Positions 23,971 through 36,644 of a stretch of DNA of 64,000 nucleotides are shown here, piece after piece. Under the pieces are notes generated by a model. That model was given only the letters and a program-made list of their open reading frames with translations, was not told the origin of the DNA and made no database searches. The translations under genes and the position numbers were made by a program. This stretch comes from Volvox africanus (lineage: Eukaryota > Chlorophyta > Chlorophyceae > Chlamydomonadales > Volvocaceae): the NCBI GenBank assembly GCA_030268105.1, contig BSDZ01000017.1:2770001-2834000 (forward strand), written 5' to 3'. Within the stretch, counting starts at the first letter, position 1, and every line of letters begins with the position of its first letter.

Positions 23971-26310
23971 TCACTGCCAGGGCTCCGTGCTTAAAGCGGC
24001 GGAATGCTGTAGTTGTCGTAGTCTGGTGGTTTGGCTTGTGCAACGAGCGATTAACCTTTGGTAGGAGGCTGCGTGTGTGTGCGCTCGCAGCAGCCTATAT
24101 TTGCTGCCACCAATCTCTTTAGGAGTCCTCCCTGCGCGGCCCCGGTACCTCCCGCGTCGCACCTGATGCCACAGCTGGCTCGCCGCTCGGGCTGCCGTTC
24201 CCAGCGCCAAGTCCACAGGTGCCTTGACCAACCCAGGTGCCCGCTTATAGCCGATGTACGAGCACGTCGCCAGGAAGAGCAGCAGACACAGCCATAATAT
24301 CCGCCTGGGAGACCGGCACCAAGAGGAGGGTTACGAGGGTGCGGTCTGAGGTATGGCATGATGCTAGCGGAGGGATCCTACGGTACCAGGACATGAACCG
24401 ACAGTAGCAGCTGAATAAATCGAAAATGGGGCTCGTCTTGTCTTGCTCATGCGCACAGTAAGCGAGGAACCAGGGAAATGCCGTCTGCCTTTCAACCGAG
24501 TTCCAACCGAGCCCGTGGACAGCGTATGTCGCTAGGCCCGAACTCCTACCTGTCGTTCCGCTCCTGCTTTTGGATAGTGTTGAGCAGCTTGGCGCCCTTT
24601 TTGTGCAGCCTCTTCTGCCCCACGAACTCGTCTTTAGCTTCACCAAGTGCATTGTTGCTTGTGTCTGAGGGATTCAGGATAAGTCCGTCAGCTATAGGCA
24701 GCAAACAAAGGGCCGTTCACTGGCATGTTTACACCACCAACCGGCGCTGCCTGAGGACAACATATGCGAGCAGCAAAGTACTAAATTTGGTTCCCTTCCC
24801 CGTCCCCCGTGTGCACCAGGACGTCTAAACCACGGCAGCGTGAGTAGCCGGAGGAGCGCAACCAGCTTATGAGTTCAATGCGGGCTACAGATGAGGAACC
24901 GGTTGCATGCCGTAAATGACGGGTGCATGGCGTAACTGACGACAGGCGCAAGCGTGCACAGCTGGATGCAAGCTCAGCAACACTTTGGGTGCGGTGCAAG
25001 GTGCAGACGATGGCGAGCCAGAGCCAGATCCTACACTATCTAATACATATGCTGCGAATTCCGGCTGCAGCATAGATAGGCCTGAATCACACGACCATTG
25101 GCACCGCGCTGTGCCTCTTGCCTTCCATTCTGGGCGCCAGGGCATCTTCCTCATATGGCATCTTCCTTGTACGCTATTCGTGCCCTCAGCCTCACAAGTT
25201 TTCCCAGGACCCTATTCCACCTTTCGGAATCAGGTTCTCACCGAGCACGGCCATAGTTGCGGACGTCTGTTCGATCTGCTGAGTCAACATCGCCTTGGCA
25301 CGCTGCAAGCTCTCCGTGACTTCGCTGGTGCCCTGCACTGCCTCCGCGACCGTCTTGTACTCCCGCTGCAGAGCCGGCAGGCTGGCTCCTGCAAACAGCT
25401 CGCGGCGCTGCGGCACATAAGGAACGCAACAAAGGTATTAACCGCCAGAGTAAACACGTCTAGGAGCAGAATACAACACGTTAACGGAACGCGCACTCTG
25501 AGCAGACTATGAAAGGATGAGCAAGTTAAAATAACGGGCCAGGTGCGGATATCGCAAAGCATGGAAAGGAAGAATGCGCTCCCAAGGAGGACCGCATTCA
25601 TATGGCCCCCAAAGCCATCAGTCTAGAACCGCTGTCTCCTCTCAAAACATGAATCAGCCTATAATCATTGATGCATGTGTGCAACTTTATTAATCTCTGT
25701 CAGCTGGAAAATCATGTCCAGTAAAACCCAGATGGGCGCTGGCCCTTCGGTTCCTCCCTCGCACGCCAGCTTGGGACCAGCATAGGCACCCGCAGAACGT
25801 ACCATTTGCTCTGCCGCTTGCTGCTGCTGCCGCTTTGCCTGGCCCTTCGCTGATGCTATTGCTCCTGCCAACCTACACATGGTAACACCGTGTTAAGCGG
25901 ATTGGCACAGCGTGGAACTTTGCACGGAAGCCCCCACACGTGCCTTTGATACTCGGCTTGATGCAGCTCCACACAAGCCTCAACAGCGTCCATATGCGCG
26001 TCTCTGTAGAAAAAACAGGATTGATACGCTTACATAGCAACGTCACCCCCGATGCTGAGAAGTCTTACGTGTCCTGCTCCTCGGAAAGAAGCCCTAAGTC
26101 CCGGATCTTGCCCCGCATGCGTTGAAGGAACCCTTGAAGCTGTTTATCCGTGATTGCTGGTCCGGTTGCTGTGGTAGCCATCTCGGCAATCTGATCGACA
26201 GCCGCCTGGATATCTTGCTCCAATTGAAGCATTTCATTATGAAGCTCCAGTTCATCAGAACCAAATAATGTCACGTCCGCCCTAGTTGCCAGCGAAACAC
26301 TCGTCGCCAT
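23971..26310 (-). CDS. SEC20: SEC20/BNIP1-type Qb-SNARE of the ER
   Basis: Exons 26310-26069, 26003-25944, 25872-25803, 25407-25242, 24664-24550 and 24304-23971 join in phase to 328 residues. The N-terminal half is helical (LHNEMLQLEQDIQAAVDQI). The Sec20 SNARE region reads RRELFAGASLPALQ, TSEVTESLQRAKAMLTQQIE, QTSATMAVL, NALGEAKDEF and GAKLLNTIQKQERNDR. It leads straight into the membrane anchor RILWLCLLLFLATCSYIGYK, which closely follows human BNIP1 (FLATVLYIVKKR). From family knowledge, Sec20 works with Ufe1/Use1/Sec22 homologues in Golgi-to-ER retrograde fusion. Two oddities: exon 2 appears to end with a GC donor (AAAG|GCACGT), and about 85 residues follow the anchor without an HDEL-type tail. 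The start is the first ATG. A divergent neighbour, NUP43, begins 1.2 kb upstream. Confidence 0.92.
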
Positions 26311-27524
26311 TTCGCCTAGCTGCTTGTCTACGATCTCAAATGCTAACCACCAAATTACAGCATTTGTTGCCTTTTCTTATAAGAACATAATTCAATGATA
26401 ATTTTGATCAAGTCATTCTGTCTTTGGTGTGCTTGTGCGCATTTTGCCCGGGTGGCTTTATTTCTTACAACAGCACCGATTCAGCCCTGTAGAGCTAGCA
26501 AGTCCAGGACAAAAGTTAATAATCACTTTCATAATATTGGACTCTATTGTGCCCATATCTTTAGTTGCACGTCAAGCTACAGCAGTGTACAGCAGATACC
26601 TTATTGCTTCGAAACTGATTCATTGCAAGAGATCCTGCAAAAATCCTTGCTCATTTCAGTGGCCCTTCTTGGCCGAAGAGGTTTGCAACCTTGGTGTTGC
26701 AGTGCTGCACAATGTGACTGTTGTAGTTCCTGCTTGCACTGCCGTACAAACGAGGCTTCTTTTCATGTGAACATTTGCAATCACATATTGTTGACTTTGG
26801 CTGTATTACCTCGCACCATCACCTGAACCTGGACCGTGGCAATGTAGGGACTAGGTCTCACGGTTTGGGCCAGTGGCCACCGGCTGTAGCCGTAGCCATT
26901 GCCTGGCTCTGTTACTTCCGCATAACGTTATCGTCCCACCGTTGCCGCCACCATTCGTACCCTGACAATGGCACAGAGTTCTGAAGTGTCAGCGAGGGGA
27001 TTATTTTCTACGTGTCACGCTAAGGGTAGAATGGTCCAACATGTACGCTGACCCAGAGCAGCCACTTGGTTGTCGACTTCGCCAACTTGCCGCTCCTGCC
27101 CAGCATTTTTGCAAACCCCCTAGCTGGGCAGCAATAACCAAGGTTACAATGATACGGCGTTAGTAAAAGGCTTGCAACTAAGACCTCCCAATTCCCAGGA
27201 TGACACCAGCTTGCTCCGAAGCCCCATTTCGCGCATAGCATAGCAAACCTGCTTTGGTACCCAATCATCTGTATATCATCAGTCAACCACATGAGGCTTT
27301 GCCAGCTTTGGGCACTTCAAAGTTGGATCATTCTTCCTAAGCTAAATTGCCTTCAATTTCGAATTGTTGTAATTAGGCTTCCTCACTAGATTGCCATTTC
27401 GAAAGACTGGGAGTGAACATAAATTGCTCAAACTGCTGCGTCAGTTTAACGAGTGACTAATCAAGGCGTCTGGCAAGGTGTGCGATCTCTTGGCGCGGGC
27501 GGCGCGGAAGCAGGCGGGAAGACA
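26311..27524. other. Divergent intergenic region (SEC20 / NUP43)
   Basis: This 1.2-kb segment lies between two divergent start codons and presumably carries both promoters. Composition is AT-richer than the flanking exons. No convincing open frame was seen. Confidence 0.5.
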
Positions 27525-30500
27525 ATGGCCGCGCCAGGTGGAGTCCAGAAGCTTGAAATGAATATTGATGGACATGGGGAACGGATTCGATGGCTTCCGG
27601 CAATTTCCCCTGGCCCCGCGGACCTGGACGGCCGTGTCACCCACCATGCCTTGATGGCTTGGGGCGGGCAAAACAGCAAAGAGGTGCGGCTTGAACTTCA
27701 TGACGACCAATTTGATGGAGGAGCATGTGCATTTAGGGCTGTGAGTGCCCAGGATTCCTGGAGCCCGCGTTCCACCACTCCCTTAGCCGTGGTGCGTGGT
27801 AGTGATGCCCGTCTTCATCCATCCGCCTTCATGCACATTACAGCATGGTTGTCTCAATGAGCTAGTGTTTCATATTGGTTCATATATTAATATACGGAGG
27901 ATCAAGTTATAACCCTAATAACACAGCGCACCCTAAGTTGAAGATTTCCTCTCACCCTAGCCACTGGGCAAGCCTTTTGATTCCACGCCGCTGTTTGAAG
28001 CTGGCGCCAGGCTCAGGGTTGATCCTGAATTGACATTATCTTCTTATCAGGATGCGTAGGTTCACCTCGGCCAGCTGGCTTGGCCCCCGGGGAAATTGAC
28101 ACATTCATCTGTGCAAGCCTTGAACCTCGCGTCGCCACTTCTTGTCCGAAACTAATTCAGTCTCTAACCACCCGGCTACCATCCCCACGCCTTTTCCCCT
28201 CCCTCATCCGATTACCCACTATCAATTTACGTCGGGTGTCATCTTAACCCCTTTTCTCCCATCAGGACAAGTTCCTTGTGATAACCGACTTGGAAGTGGT
28301 CTCTCGGGGTCACACAGTGCTGCGGGTAGACGAGGAGATGGTCAAGGCCTTCCCCCATGAGGGCAAGATGACCGATCTACACGTGAGGGCTGGGATGGAG
28401 CATGGGGGCGAAGGAGCCGCGACACCAAAAGCCGTCTATTTAAGGATGTTGAAGAACAGAACAGGAGAACAACCTGTCGACATTCGGATGAGAGCCGCAT
28501 GTTGCAATCATCTCGCCAATGGTCGACAGCCATGCCGTCCTATACATCCCCTAAACGGTTGCCTCCAGAGCCTCGACTTGCAAGCACTCCAACCCATGTA
28601 CCGTGTCGTTTCCACTTCGGACGTGTATCTTAGCCTCCCGTAGTGCCCATTATGATGCATTGACAACGCAACGCAACGGGCAGCCGTGGGACATGGCTGT
28701 TTTAAGGACCGTTCATCCTTCCTCCGTCTTCCACCCTTCCTCGCCTCCTGTACCATAGATCTGTGAGCAGGATGGAGGCCTGGTCAACGTTCTTTTCGGC
28801 ACAACCGAGGGGACCATACACCTGCTGCGTCTGCTGTTGCCGCGGACCCCAGGCGCGTTGCCGAAGGATGTGCGAGTCTTGAAGCCGCCGGGCTTAGGCC
28901 AGCTGCCAGAGCTAGACGCTGGTGCATCTGAGGACCTGGCCGTATGGCTGCGACCCCACCGTGGGGCCGTGGCGGCTGTGGACATGCAGCAGGACACTAA
29001 GGTATGGGCACAGCTGGTGCTCTGGTGCAGATTATGGCGAGTGCGGGTCCCTGTTGCAGTCCATTACATGTTGTTGCGAACACAGATAGATCCTGTTGAT
29101 TCGACTTGCAGACAATTTGTAGGGCTCAACCCATGGAATGTGCCTAGCTGCCAAATTTTGAATCTGTGCCGCTACGACCTTCAAATAGCCTTTGCCGTAG
29201 GTGGCAAGGGTGGCACTTTTTGCATGTCCAGTGATCTGTTTGCACTGTGCTTTGCCTCCTCTTTCTACAGAAAATCCTTACGGCGGGTTCGGACGGCTCG
29301 CTTTTTGTGTTGGAAATGGAAAAAGTGGCGGCGGCCGTGGCGGCGAGCGCTAATGACGCAACTGCAATGGACGCCGATGGTGACGATGACGGCACGGCGA
29401 TGGACACGATGGATACGGGGGAGCAGCGCGGGGGAAGGCCTAACACTGCGTCCGGAAGCGGCGCTGTACCCCCGGAGCTGCGGCCGTACAAGGCAGGCAC
29501 GGGCTGTGTTGGCTACACATGCGCCCGTTGGGTGGATCGGAACCGCTTTGTAACGGTACGTCTACACGTGTACCCTTGCATGCACGCAAAGCTCCAATGC
29601 ATGCTTATTCTATCGTTTGCCTGATCGTTGATGCATTGGAGGACAAGGAGCTGAAAGCGACATCGTGCTCGTGTCAAGATAGGCCTTGGACGTTGGCACA
29701 AGGGGTTGTAGCGAGGGTCTGATCACTGGCTTCCGGAGACCTACCATGCGGTCCGTTTTGGCAGGGTGCACCTCCATTTTGTTGTGACTCTTGTGAAAGC
29801 CGTGCGATATGGGCGGGGCATCCCGTTGCCTGGTGACATAACTGCATGCCACATGCGGTTAATGAACTATATCAGAATGGAAAATGAAGTATTGGTTTAG
29901 AAAGGCAGGGGTGCGGGGCGGCATTATGGCTGGAAACTGCATAGAGCATAAGCAATAAGGAGCAGTGCGTGAGTGGCCCTTGTAAGTCGTTCCGGCCATG
30001 GACGTTTCGAACGCAAGCTGCGGACGCGGGTACCTCAAACCTTCGACGAGCGTGAGGTATCCAGCTTCTGGTCACATATCAGCGCCGTCTCGCTGCCCTG
30101 TCATTGCTGCCACAGAGTCAAAGCTTGGGGGGACTTGAGATGTGGGACGTGCGCTGCCCGCCGGAGCCGGTCATGAGGTCAAAAGAGTGGGGTGCCGTAG
30201 GGCTGGGGTCCGCGGAAAGGTGAGGAGATGGAACATATTTAATCCGGGCGGTCCCGGGCAGGTGGCGATGGCGGGAGGTGCGGCCTGACGGTCGTTGGGG
30301 CTGAGCTACGCATACATTTATTGGAAGGGGGTTGAGAGCGTACTTTCGGTGGGGACGGCACATTAGGGCCTTATATAGAGATGTGGCGGCAGGAATGGAT
30401 AAGGCTGATGCTCTTGGCGCTGCTGTTTTCACCCCATGTATAGCGCTGTGGGGGTGATATTTCGTCCCGCAGGTCATACCCCTTAGGCCGCTTAGGAAGC

Positions 30501-31474
30501 TGCAGCCGCTTCGCATATTAGGATACAGCGAGGGGCACTCCCGAGCATATTGCTTGAAGACGTTAAAGTGCTTGTCACGCCCGCATGACTTATCCGCGTT
30601 AGACGCAGCCGCTCATCAGATCCTTTAGGAGGCTGCCGTGCCTTGTTTATGTGGCCGCAGGGGTTCCCATCGGGCCATCTGCTCGCTGCAGGTGCACTTC
30701 GCCCGGCCAGACGTGTGCGCCAGTGGGGGCTCGGCCGGTAGCGTGGCATTGTGGGACTTGAGGGCAGCATCAAAGCCCATGTCCCTTACACAGCCCGATA
30801 TCGCGGCGGGCCCAGTCTGGGAGGTAAGGCATGTTGCAGATGGAGATGCAGGGTTAGGTTGACGGGCTCCAGCTCAACGCAGTGAATATGCCACGATTAA
30901 GAAGCCACTAGGCACGTTGAGGGGTGGGGGACCTTTGGGAGGCCACGAAGGCGGCTGTCCTTCCTATTGCAATATGAGCTGCAGAACGTTACTGGCGCAA
31001 AAGCTACGGGTCCATGAGGGGTGGGTTGCTTTTATGGGCTGGCGGCATTGTCTGGATACTGCCAGCCGGGCATCGCGTTCATCCGTTGCTCACTTGTGTG
31101 TGTTGTTCATATCCTTCCCGCCAGCTGCTGGGATCTGATTCTTAGGTGATGTATCTGTGCTTGCGCTGTGGCCCTTTGTTTTAGACACCGCTTTTTGGCA
31201 CCCTTCGCCTGTCCTTCCTCAGGTGCACTTCGACACAAGAGAAAGTCTGCAGTCCTCCAGCGGCCAGCAGGCGCCCCTGCCTTCGGTGCTGTATTGCACA
31301 GAGGACGGCGGCCTGTTCCGCGTATCAGCTGCGGAAGGCCCCGGGGCGCGGGGCCCACAGGTGCTTACGCAGCTTCCGGTAGCCATCAACTCGTTTGACA
31401 TAGGCGGGCCGTTCGGGACGGATGTGGCGGCAGTGACGAATCGCCAGACGTTGATGTTCATGCAGACAGCGTAA
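27525..31474 (+). CDS. NUP43: Nucleoporin NUP43-like WD40 protein
   Basis: Exons 27525-27740, 28266-28382, 28771-29001, 29271-29555, 30116-30177, 30661-30823 and 31223-31474 join in phase to 441 residues (human NUP43 has 380). WD-repeat signatures include KILTAGSDGSLFVLEME, GGLEMWDVRCPP and CASGGSAGSVALWDLRAASK, then GPVWEVHFD. The closing blade SVLYCTEDGGLFRV ... LPVAINSFDIGGPFGTDVAAV parallels NUP43's final SVNTLDVLGPCLVCGTDAEA. From family knowledge, Nup43 is a beta-propeller subunit of the Y-complex (Nup107-160) scaffold of the nuclear pore. Extra Ala/Asp-rich loops lie in exon 4. For exon 6 I used the acceptor at 30660 rather than the CAG at 30697-30699, because phase and the CSLQVHFARPDVCASGG alignment to the human protein require it. 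Confidence 0.9.
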
Positions 31475-32374
31475 ACTTACATGGACGACGTGTCATTAAG
31501 GCATCGATGTGGGTTTAGTCACGCGGTATGCTGTGTATGACAGGAATAGTAGGAATTCATGAGGAATCCAGTTGACAGCGGACCCAGGGGCTGATGCGAT
31601 CTGAGGTATGGACTCCAGTCCGGGTCCTGTGCGCCCATTTCCCATTAGAGGTGTAATTGCGGCGCGAAGGACTTTTTGTACCGTGCGCAGGAAAGCATAC
31701 CAATTGCACTCCAAATTAACGCGCGTGGAGGAGTCTATGACGGCGACCTGACTCTTCGTGGCATATGTAATGTTCAGGCAATGATGGGTGTTGGGCTGTT
31801 GTCCCGCTACGCCTCACCACCCAGGTTGTTAACGGATTGCCCCATCCATCCCTTCCGCATATACAGACCTACGCGACCAGACTAAATGCGAAAGGCCGAT
31901 TCGTCGGCACGTTTCTCCAAGAGGCCCTCAAACCCTTGGGTAATGATTCTGATGATGGAAGTGAAGGGCCAGACGGAGGATACCCTAGGGCCGTGTGTAA
32001 TCTCAATCCTAAATTCATGTACGGGCGCGCTCGGGGGCAAGAAGTGACCGCTCCCTCTCATTTTGTAGCTTCAAACCCCCAGCATCACACAAATATACGT
32101 AGATAAATACAATACATGGTCCATCGCGGTACTGTAGTGCAAACATACATCCGTGCACCGGCAGAACCGTGCACGTTAAAGCGTTTTTGATGCTTTTTTG
32201 AAGGCGTCCTGATGTCATCTGCATACGGTCATCCGCCTGCATACTACGATCCCCCATTAGGACATAGCGATGACTTAAAGAGATTGATAACTGCAATACC
32301 TTGGCCAAATGGCCACACATTCTTGCACGCATCAATACTAGCGAGGTTTCACAATGTCTCCATTTATTCACGAC
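31475..32374. other. Convergent intergenic region (NUP43 / FAM221)
   Basis: This stretch holds the 3' ends of NUP43 (plus) and the FAM221 gene (minus). Nothing coding was recognised. Confidence 0.5.
31652..31656 (+). terminator. Candidate TGTAA poly(A) signal for NUP43
   Basis: TGTAA lies 178 bp past the NUP43 stop codon, a typical distance for volvocine 3' UTRs. Tentative, as for any five-base motif. Confidence 0.4.
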
Positions 32375-35300
32375 TCAGTCGTACACGGGCCGGAAGCCAC
32401 TCTTCATCTGCTTTGGACCTGGGGCCTGCGAGCCAGATGGCGCTGGCGACCTGGCCCCCCCAGGCCCCGCTCCCGTAGCATGCCCCCCTACCGGCCCTCG
32501 ACCCGTGGACCCGGGCCGTGCCGCACTGCCCTTCGTAGTGGACGAGCTTCCCGGTCGCCCGGATGATCCAGGGCGTCCCCGGTCCGTTGAAGCGGGTCTA
32601 GCCGGGCCCTTGCCAGCGGCCTCCATCCCGGCCCCCACCACCCCACCCGCACCGGCCGGCCGGCGGGAGAGGATGGAAGAGGATGGACCCGAAGGCGAGG
32701 TGGGACTGGGGCCGAGGGCGGGGCCCCGAGGTGACTCCGCGATCCCGCGCCCGGGCGGCCAGGCCGGCGGGTTGGCGACCTTGCCCCAGCGGTTCGCCAG
32801 CGGCTGGTCCGCCACCGCCCCCCCGCTGTTCGCCGCCATGATGCGGACGGCCTTCTCACCCCGGTCGACGGAAACCTGTGCGCGCCGGATGCTGAAGCGG
32901 TAGGGGAGACAAGCGAGGCGCAGAAGACCAGGTGGGCAACTTGATGGGAAAGGGGCAGGTGCTGGAGATGGCGGGGCTACCCAGCGGACACAGGAACGTT
33001 ACCGTTCCCCGTTTCACGTTACCAGAGAATACTGGAGATAAAGTCCCTTACATGCCCTATTGCAGCTGTAGTCAACGTGAGCGAAGTAGGCGAAGCGTAC
33101 ATCTCCTTGGCGGAAGGATGCATGATCCCCGCCCTGCCCCGCCCCTCCTGTCCCCTACCCGGCTTTTCCCTATCTTCCCACCTGTTGGGTGCGAAGGAAT
33201 CCACTGCCGCTGCGCCATGCTCGCCCGGGAACACCAATTCCCGGATGGCCGCATCATCGGCCAGGGGCCGGAAGTCCTCCCCAACGGCCTTCCCCGCCAT
33301 CAGCCTCTCCGTCGCCGTCTCAAACACAGTCTCATGGTCTTCCCATTTAAGGTCACAAACCTGCCGAGTCGCAGTAAGGGAAGGGACTGATGTGAAGGAA
33401 TATAAGGGATCCAGACACAGAGGCTAGAGCCCCGTTACTGAGTAGGCGGCCCCCCCCCCGCTACAAACGATAACGTCGCGGTCGCCGGGGGCAAGGTAGT
33501 TCAGACGGAGCAGCCAAAATACCGTAGATGAACGAAAGTAGCCGGACACGGGCGAAAACAGTCTGACGGCCTGCCCCTAAGTTCAAAAGGGTTCGCCAAG
33601 CCTACTAACATACCTATCGAGGACATCGAGTGAGGAGGGTGAATGCACCGCAGTGCCACACCAGGCAGGGCAGCGGCTTTCCTCTCTCCTCCCTTACCTG
33701 TTGCAACTTATCGTACGCGTAAGTCGGCCCCGAGGCAACCCGGGACAACGTAAGACGCCAGGTAACATCACAGCCCTCCTAAACACAACCTCTCCACGCA
33801 AGTGCGTGCACATATGCACGCGTCAAGCCAGCACCGACCCCGGCTCACAACCACATAGGGCGCGCCTGCGGCATCCAGCGACACTCTATATCATCCATTA
33901 TGCCTTCATTATATTCATCATCAGGGATCAAACTGTCCTGCTTGGTACATTCCCTAACGCTCGCCCGCCCGACCAGGCCTTATAAGCCCCCGGAGCTCAG
34001 GTCGCTGCACCGTTCCGACTCTCACCAAGCATGCGAAGTTAGACTGGAACATGGAGCACCCGCAGCGACATCGGCGCGCATTGGGATCGTGTTCATCGTG
34101 GCCATGACCACATCGGCACTTTGCCCTCCAAGTGTGCACGTTGAAGCCCTTGCGGCGGGGCAGCCACCACTCGCCCACCTCCTCCGGCCTGGCGAGTTGA
34201 TTATCCCGGGTAAGCGTAATGAGATGTCACAGTTGCACAGTGCAACGCGGTGAAGCAAAGGGACCAGTGGGAGCTAGACGTGGTAACTTCCTTAACAGCT
34301 AACTAGGGGGAATTCGAGGGCGTTTGTAAGGCAGGCGGATGTAGCGCTATCGGTCGGTGATGGCGTGAGGTGGTGATGAAGATGATGTGGGGAGGTAAAA
34401 AGAACACCGGGGGAACTACAGCCCCATGAGGCTATCAAACGGATTAGGCTTTGGGGTCTATGCTTGGAGAGCTTGAGAGCGATGAGATGTGTGTGAGATT
34501 GTTCAGGTATACCCCGGTTGGGTTGTTCATCCCCACTGATGGCGCTGGTCCGTGAAGCCATGAGTCAAGGTAAGCTCACCGCACACCTGGCCACATACCT
34601 ACCGAACATGTTTGTGCACTAAGTAAGGGTTTTGTGGCCCAGAAAATCACCGTGGAAGTAAATTGCAGGGTTTACGATTGTGGAAGGATACATTGAGCGA
34701 ATGAGGGCTCCGAAGCGGGGTGTATTGCTTTTTGAGAAATGCGTTACGGGTCAGCCTCACGGTCCGGGCCTACGCCGATGGACATAACTGCCTCTGCGAT
34801 CATTTCCTCCTAGGCAAATTAGCCCCTGCCAGGACTGCCAGCCAGCATTTACCGCGACGGCACAAACGCAAAGGCACGGCAGGAGCAGGCCTTGCAGATG
34901 GGGAAGGGTGCCTTAGGCGAGACGAAAAAATGCTCGGCATAGCTGTGGTTGCAAAAGCAACGCGCTGATGGTCCGATGCGTGTGCAGTCCCCACCCTTGC
35001 TGCTGCGCCACACGGCGTATATGCCGGTCTCCATCGCCAGTTGGGCAGCCTGCGGGAAAGGGGGATGTGTAAGTGAACGGGCGAGCAAGGAAACTGATGT
35101 AAGATTGTGTCTTCGATCTGAAAAACATCGGGGTAGCCTGGCTGGGATCACGGGCCAAGGGATCAGGATAGAGGCCGAGGAGCGGGAAGAGTTTTGGCCT
35201 TGCTGGCAAGGTCAGTGACCATGGCAGATAGTGTACAGGTCGGTAATGTTGCTCCGTGCTGTGTAATTCTAATATCATAAGGGCGTCCTTGCTTACCTGC

Positions 35301-35392
35301 TCTTCGGCGTCGATCATTTTGCGAGCGCCTGGTGCTAGCCCATACTGTTGCACCCCTTCCAGCACTTGCCCCCGAGTCTGTGCTTGTATCAT
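32375..35392 (-). CDS. FAM221: FAM221 family cysteine-rich protein
   Basis: Exons 35392-35297, 35049-34853, 34188-34026, 33360-33182 and 32891-32375 join in phase to 383 residues. The diagnostic Cys/His array is clear: YAVWRSSKGGDC, SARCFCNHSYAEH, ICKACSCRAFAFVPSRPEEV, GEWWLPRRKGFNVHTWRAKC, RCGHGHDEH, RRCRCGCSMFQSNFACLVC and DLKWEDHETVFET. This matches animal FAM221B almost block for block (for example PSRPEEVGEFW and CDRRWEEHETFFET). The array probably binds zinc. The C-terminal 190 or so residues are Pro/Ser/Gly-rich and end in GFRPVYD. Molecular function is not established. FAM221 genes are typical of ciliated lineages, so a cilium or sperm-tail link is an inference. PARN starts 1.25 kb upstream in the opposite direction. 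Confidence 0.88.
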
Positions 35393-36644
35393 TTTATCTT
35401 AGAAATATATCACGAAATATAATCAAAACGAAAGATGAAGAAAACGCCCAAGATTTGTTAACCAGATAGCTTTCTAGGGACAGCTGTTTCCTACTTTCGG
35501 CAAGCACAACAGGTAAGCAGAAGTTGCTGACAACTGTGTTAGGAAGAAACGGACTCGGGTTCTGCTTGCTGACGATTCACTGGGCACCGAACCTTGTGGT
35601 ACGATGCTCGACCGGAAGTCAAAACGTCGACGTACTAAAGAACAACCAGAAAAGGATTCACTGATTCCTGCGATGAGCATGATGCATGTTTTTGGCTGAG
35701 ATAAATTATGGTGTCTTTTTATTCATAGCACATAATCTTGTTATGCAACAAAGTCTGGCTGTTCATGGGAATCCATGGCAGAGACACCAACGTTTTATGG
35801 GTTTCGCTGGCCCGTTACAGCTTTGGTTATGCCATCGTGATGCAGTTGGGATGATATGATTGTAAATTAGTTATTCACGTTGGGTATCGTGGCGTACTGC
35901 GGTTGTTGCATATCCCGAACCGCATGGGGTCGGACAGGGGCCGATGGGGCTGGATGCAACGTGCATACCGGATCGACGCCAAATGAACGCCCCATCAAGT
36001 TTAGCGTAAAAAGAACCGTCCCATAGCGACATGCTCACTACTTCTTTGCAACGGTATGGAAACGGTATCGGCCGGTACCACGTAGATGCGACGCTGCACC
36101 AACATTCCCTAACCAGCCCAATAGCAAGAGGTTCCCCAAATATGCTGCGCAGCTTAAAGATAATATCGAAAAGCCAATCTGCATTCGCCTCGTCATTACT
36201 CACAACGTCACCAGGCTGGGTTCCTTGCTACTTGGTTTTTGCATAATGGTTACAGCGGTTAAAAGCCGCCTGGAGCCGTACTAACTGTCAACGACACGTT
36301 TGCTTTCATGGACACAGGGAGCACGCGAAATGCGACCGAAATAGTCCATAAAGTGTTATACCCAGTGACCATGTGTACTTCTGTTTGTTCTTTTGATGCA
36401 GCGGCAAGATGACAGTCGAACGTGTGCAAAACTAAACCCTTTACCGTGATATGCTAAGCGACAATCCATAACCTCACTGGAACAGTTGAAGAATATGAAA
36501 GCACAACAAACGCCTCGCGATGGTTGTAGAGCTTCTCGGGGACGATTGCCCAGCACTTATTGTGTGGTTAGGCATTTGCTTGGAACAACAAGTCAAACGG
36601 CATGTATAGGGTGCTCACCTAGGAGATTGATTGCAAATAGCGCC
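35393..36644. other. Divergent intergenic region (FAM221 / PARN) with an orphan open frame
   Basis: This 1.25 kb between divergent starts should hold both promoters. A minus-strand frame (about 36218-35871) stays open for more than 110 codons and reads like ordinary protein (ADWLFDIIFKLRSIFGEPLA, then YRPIPFPYRCKEVVSMSLWD). It lacks a clear ATG and I could not match it to a family. Confidence 0.4.
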
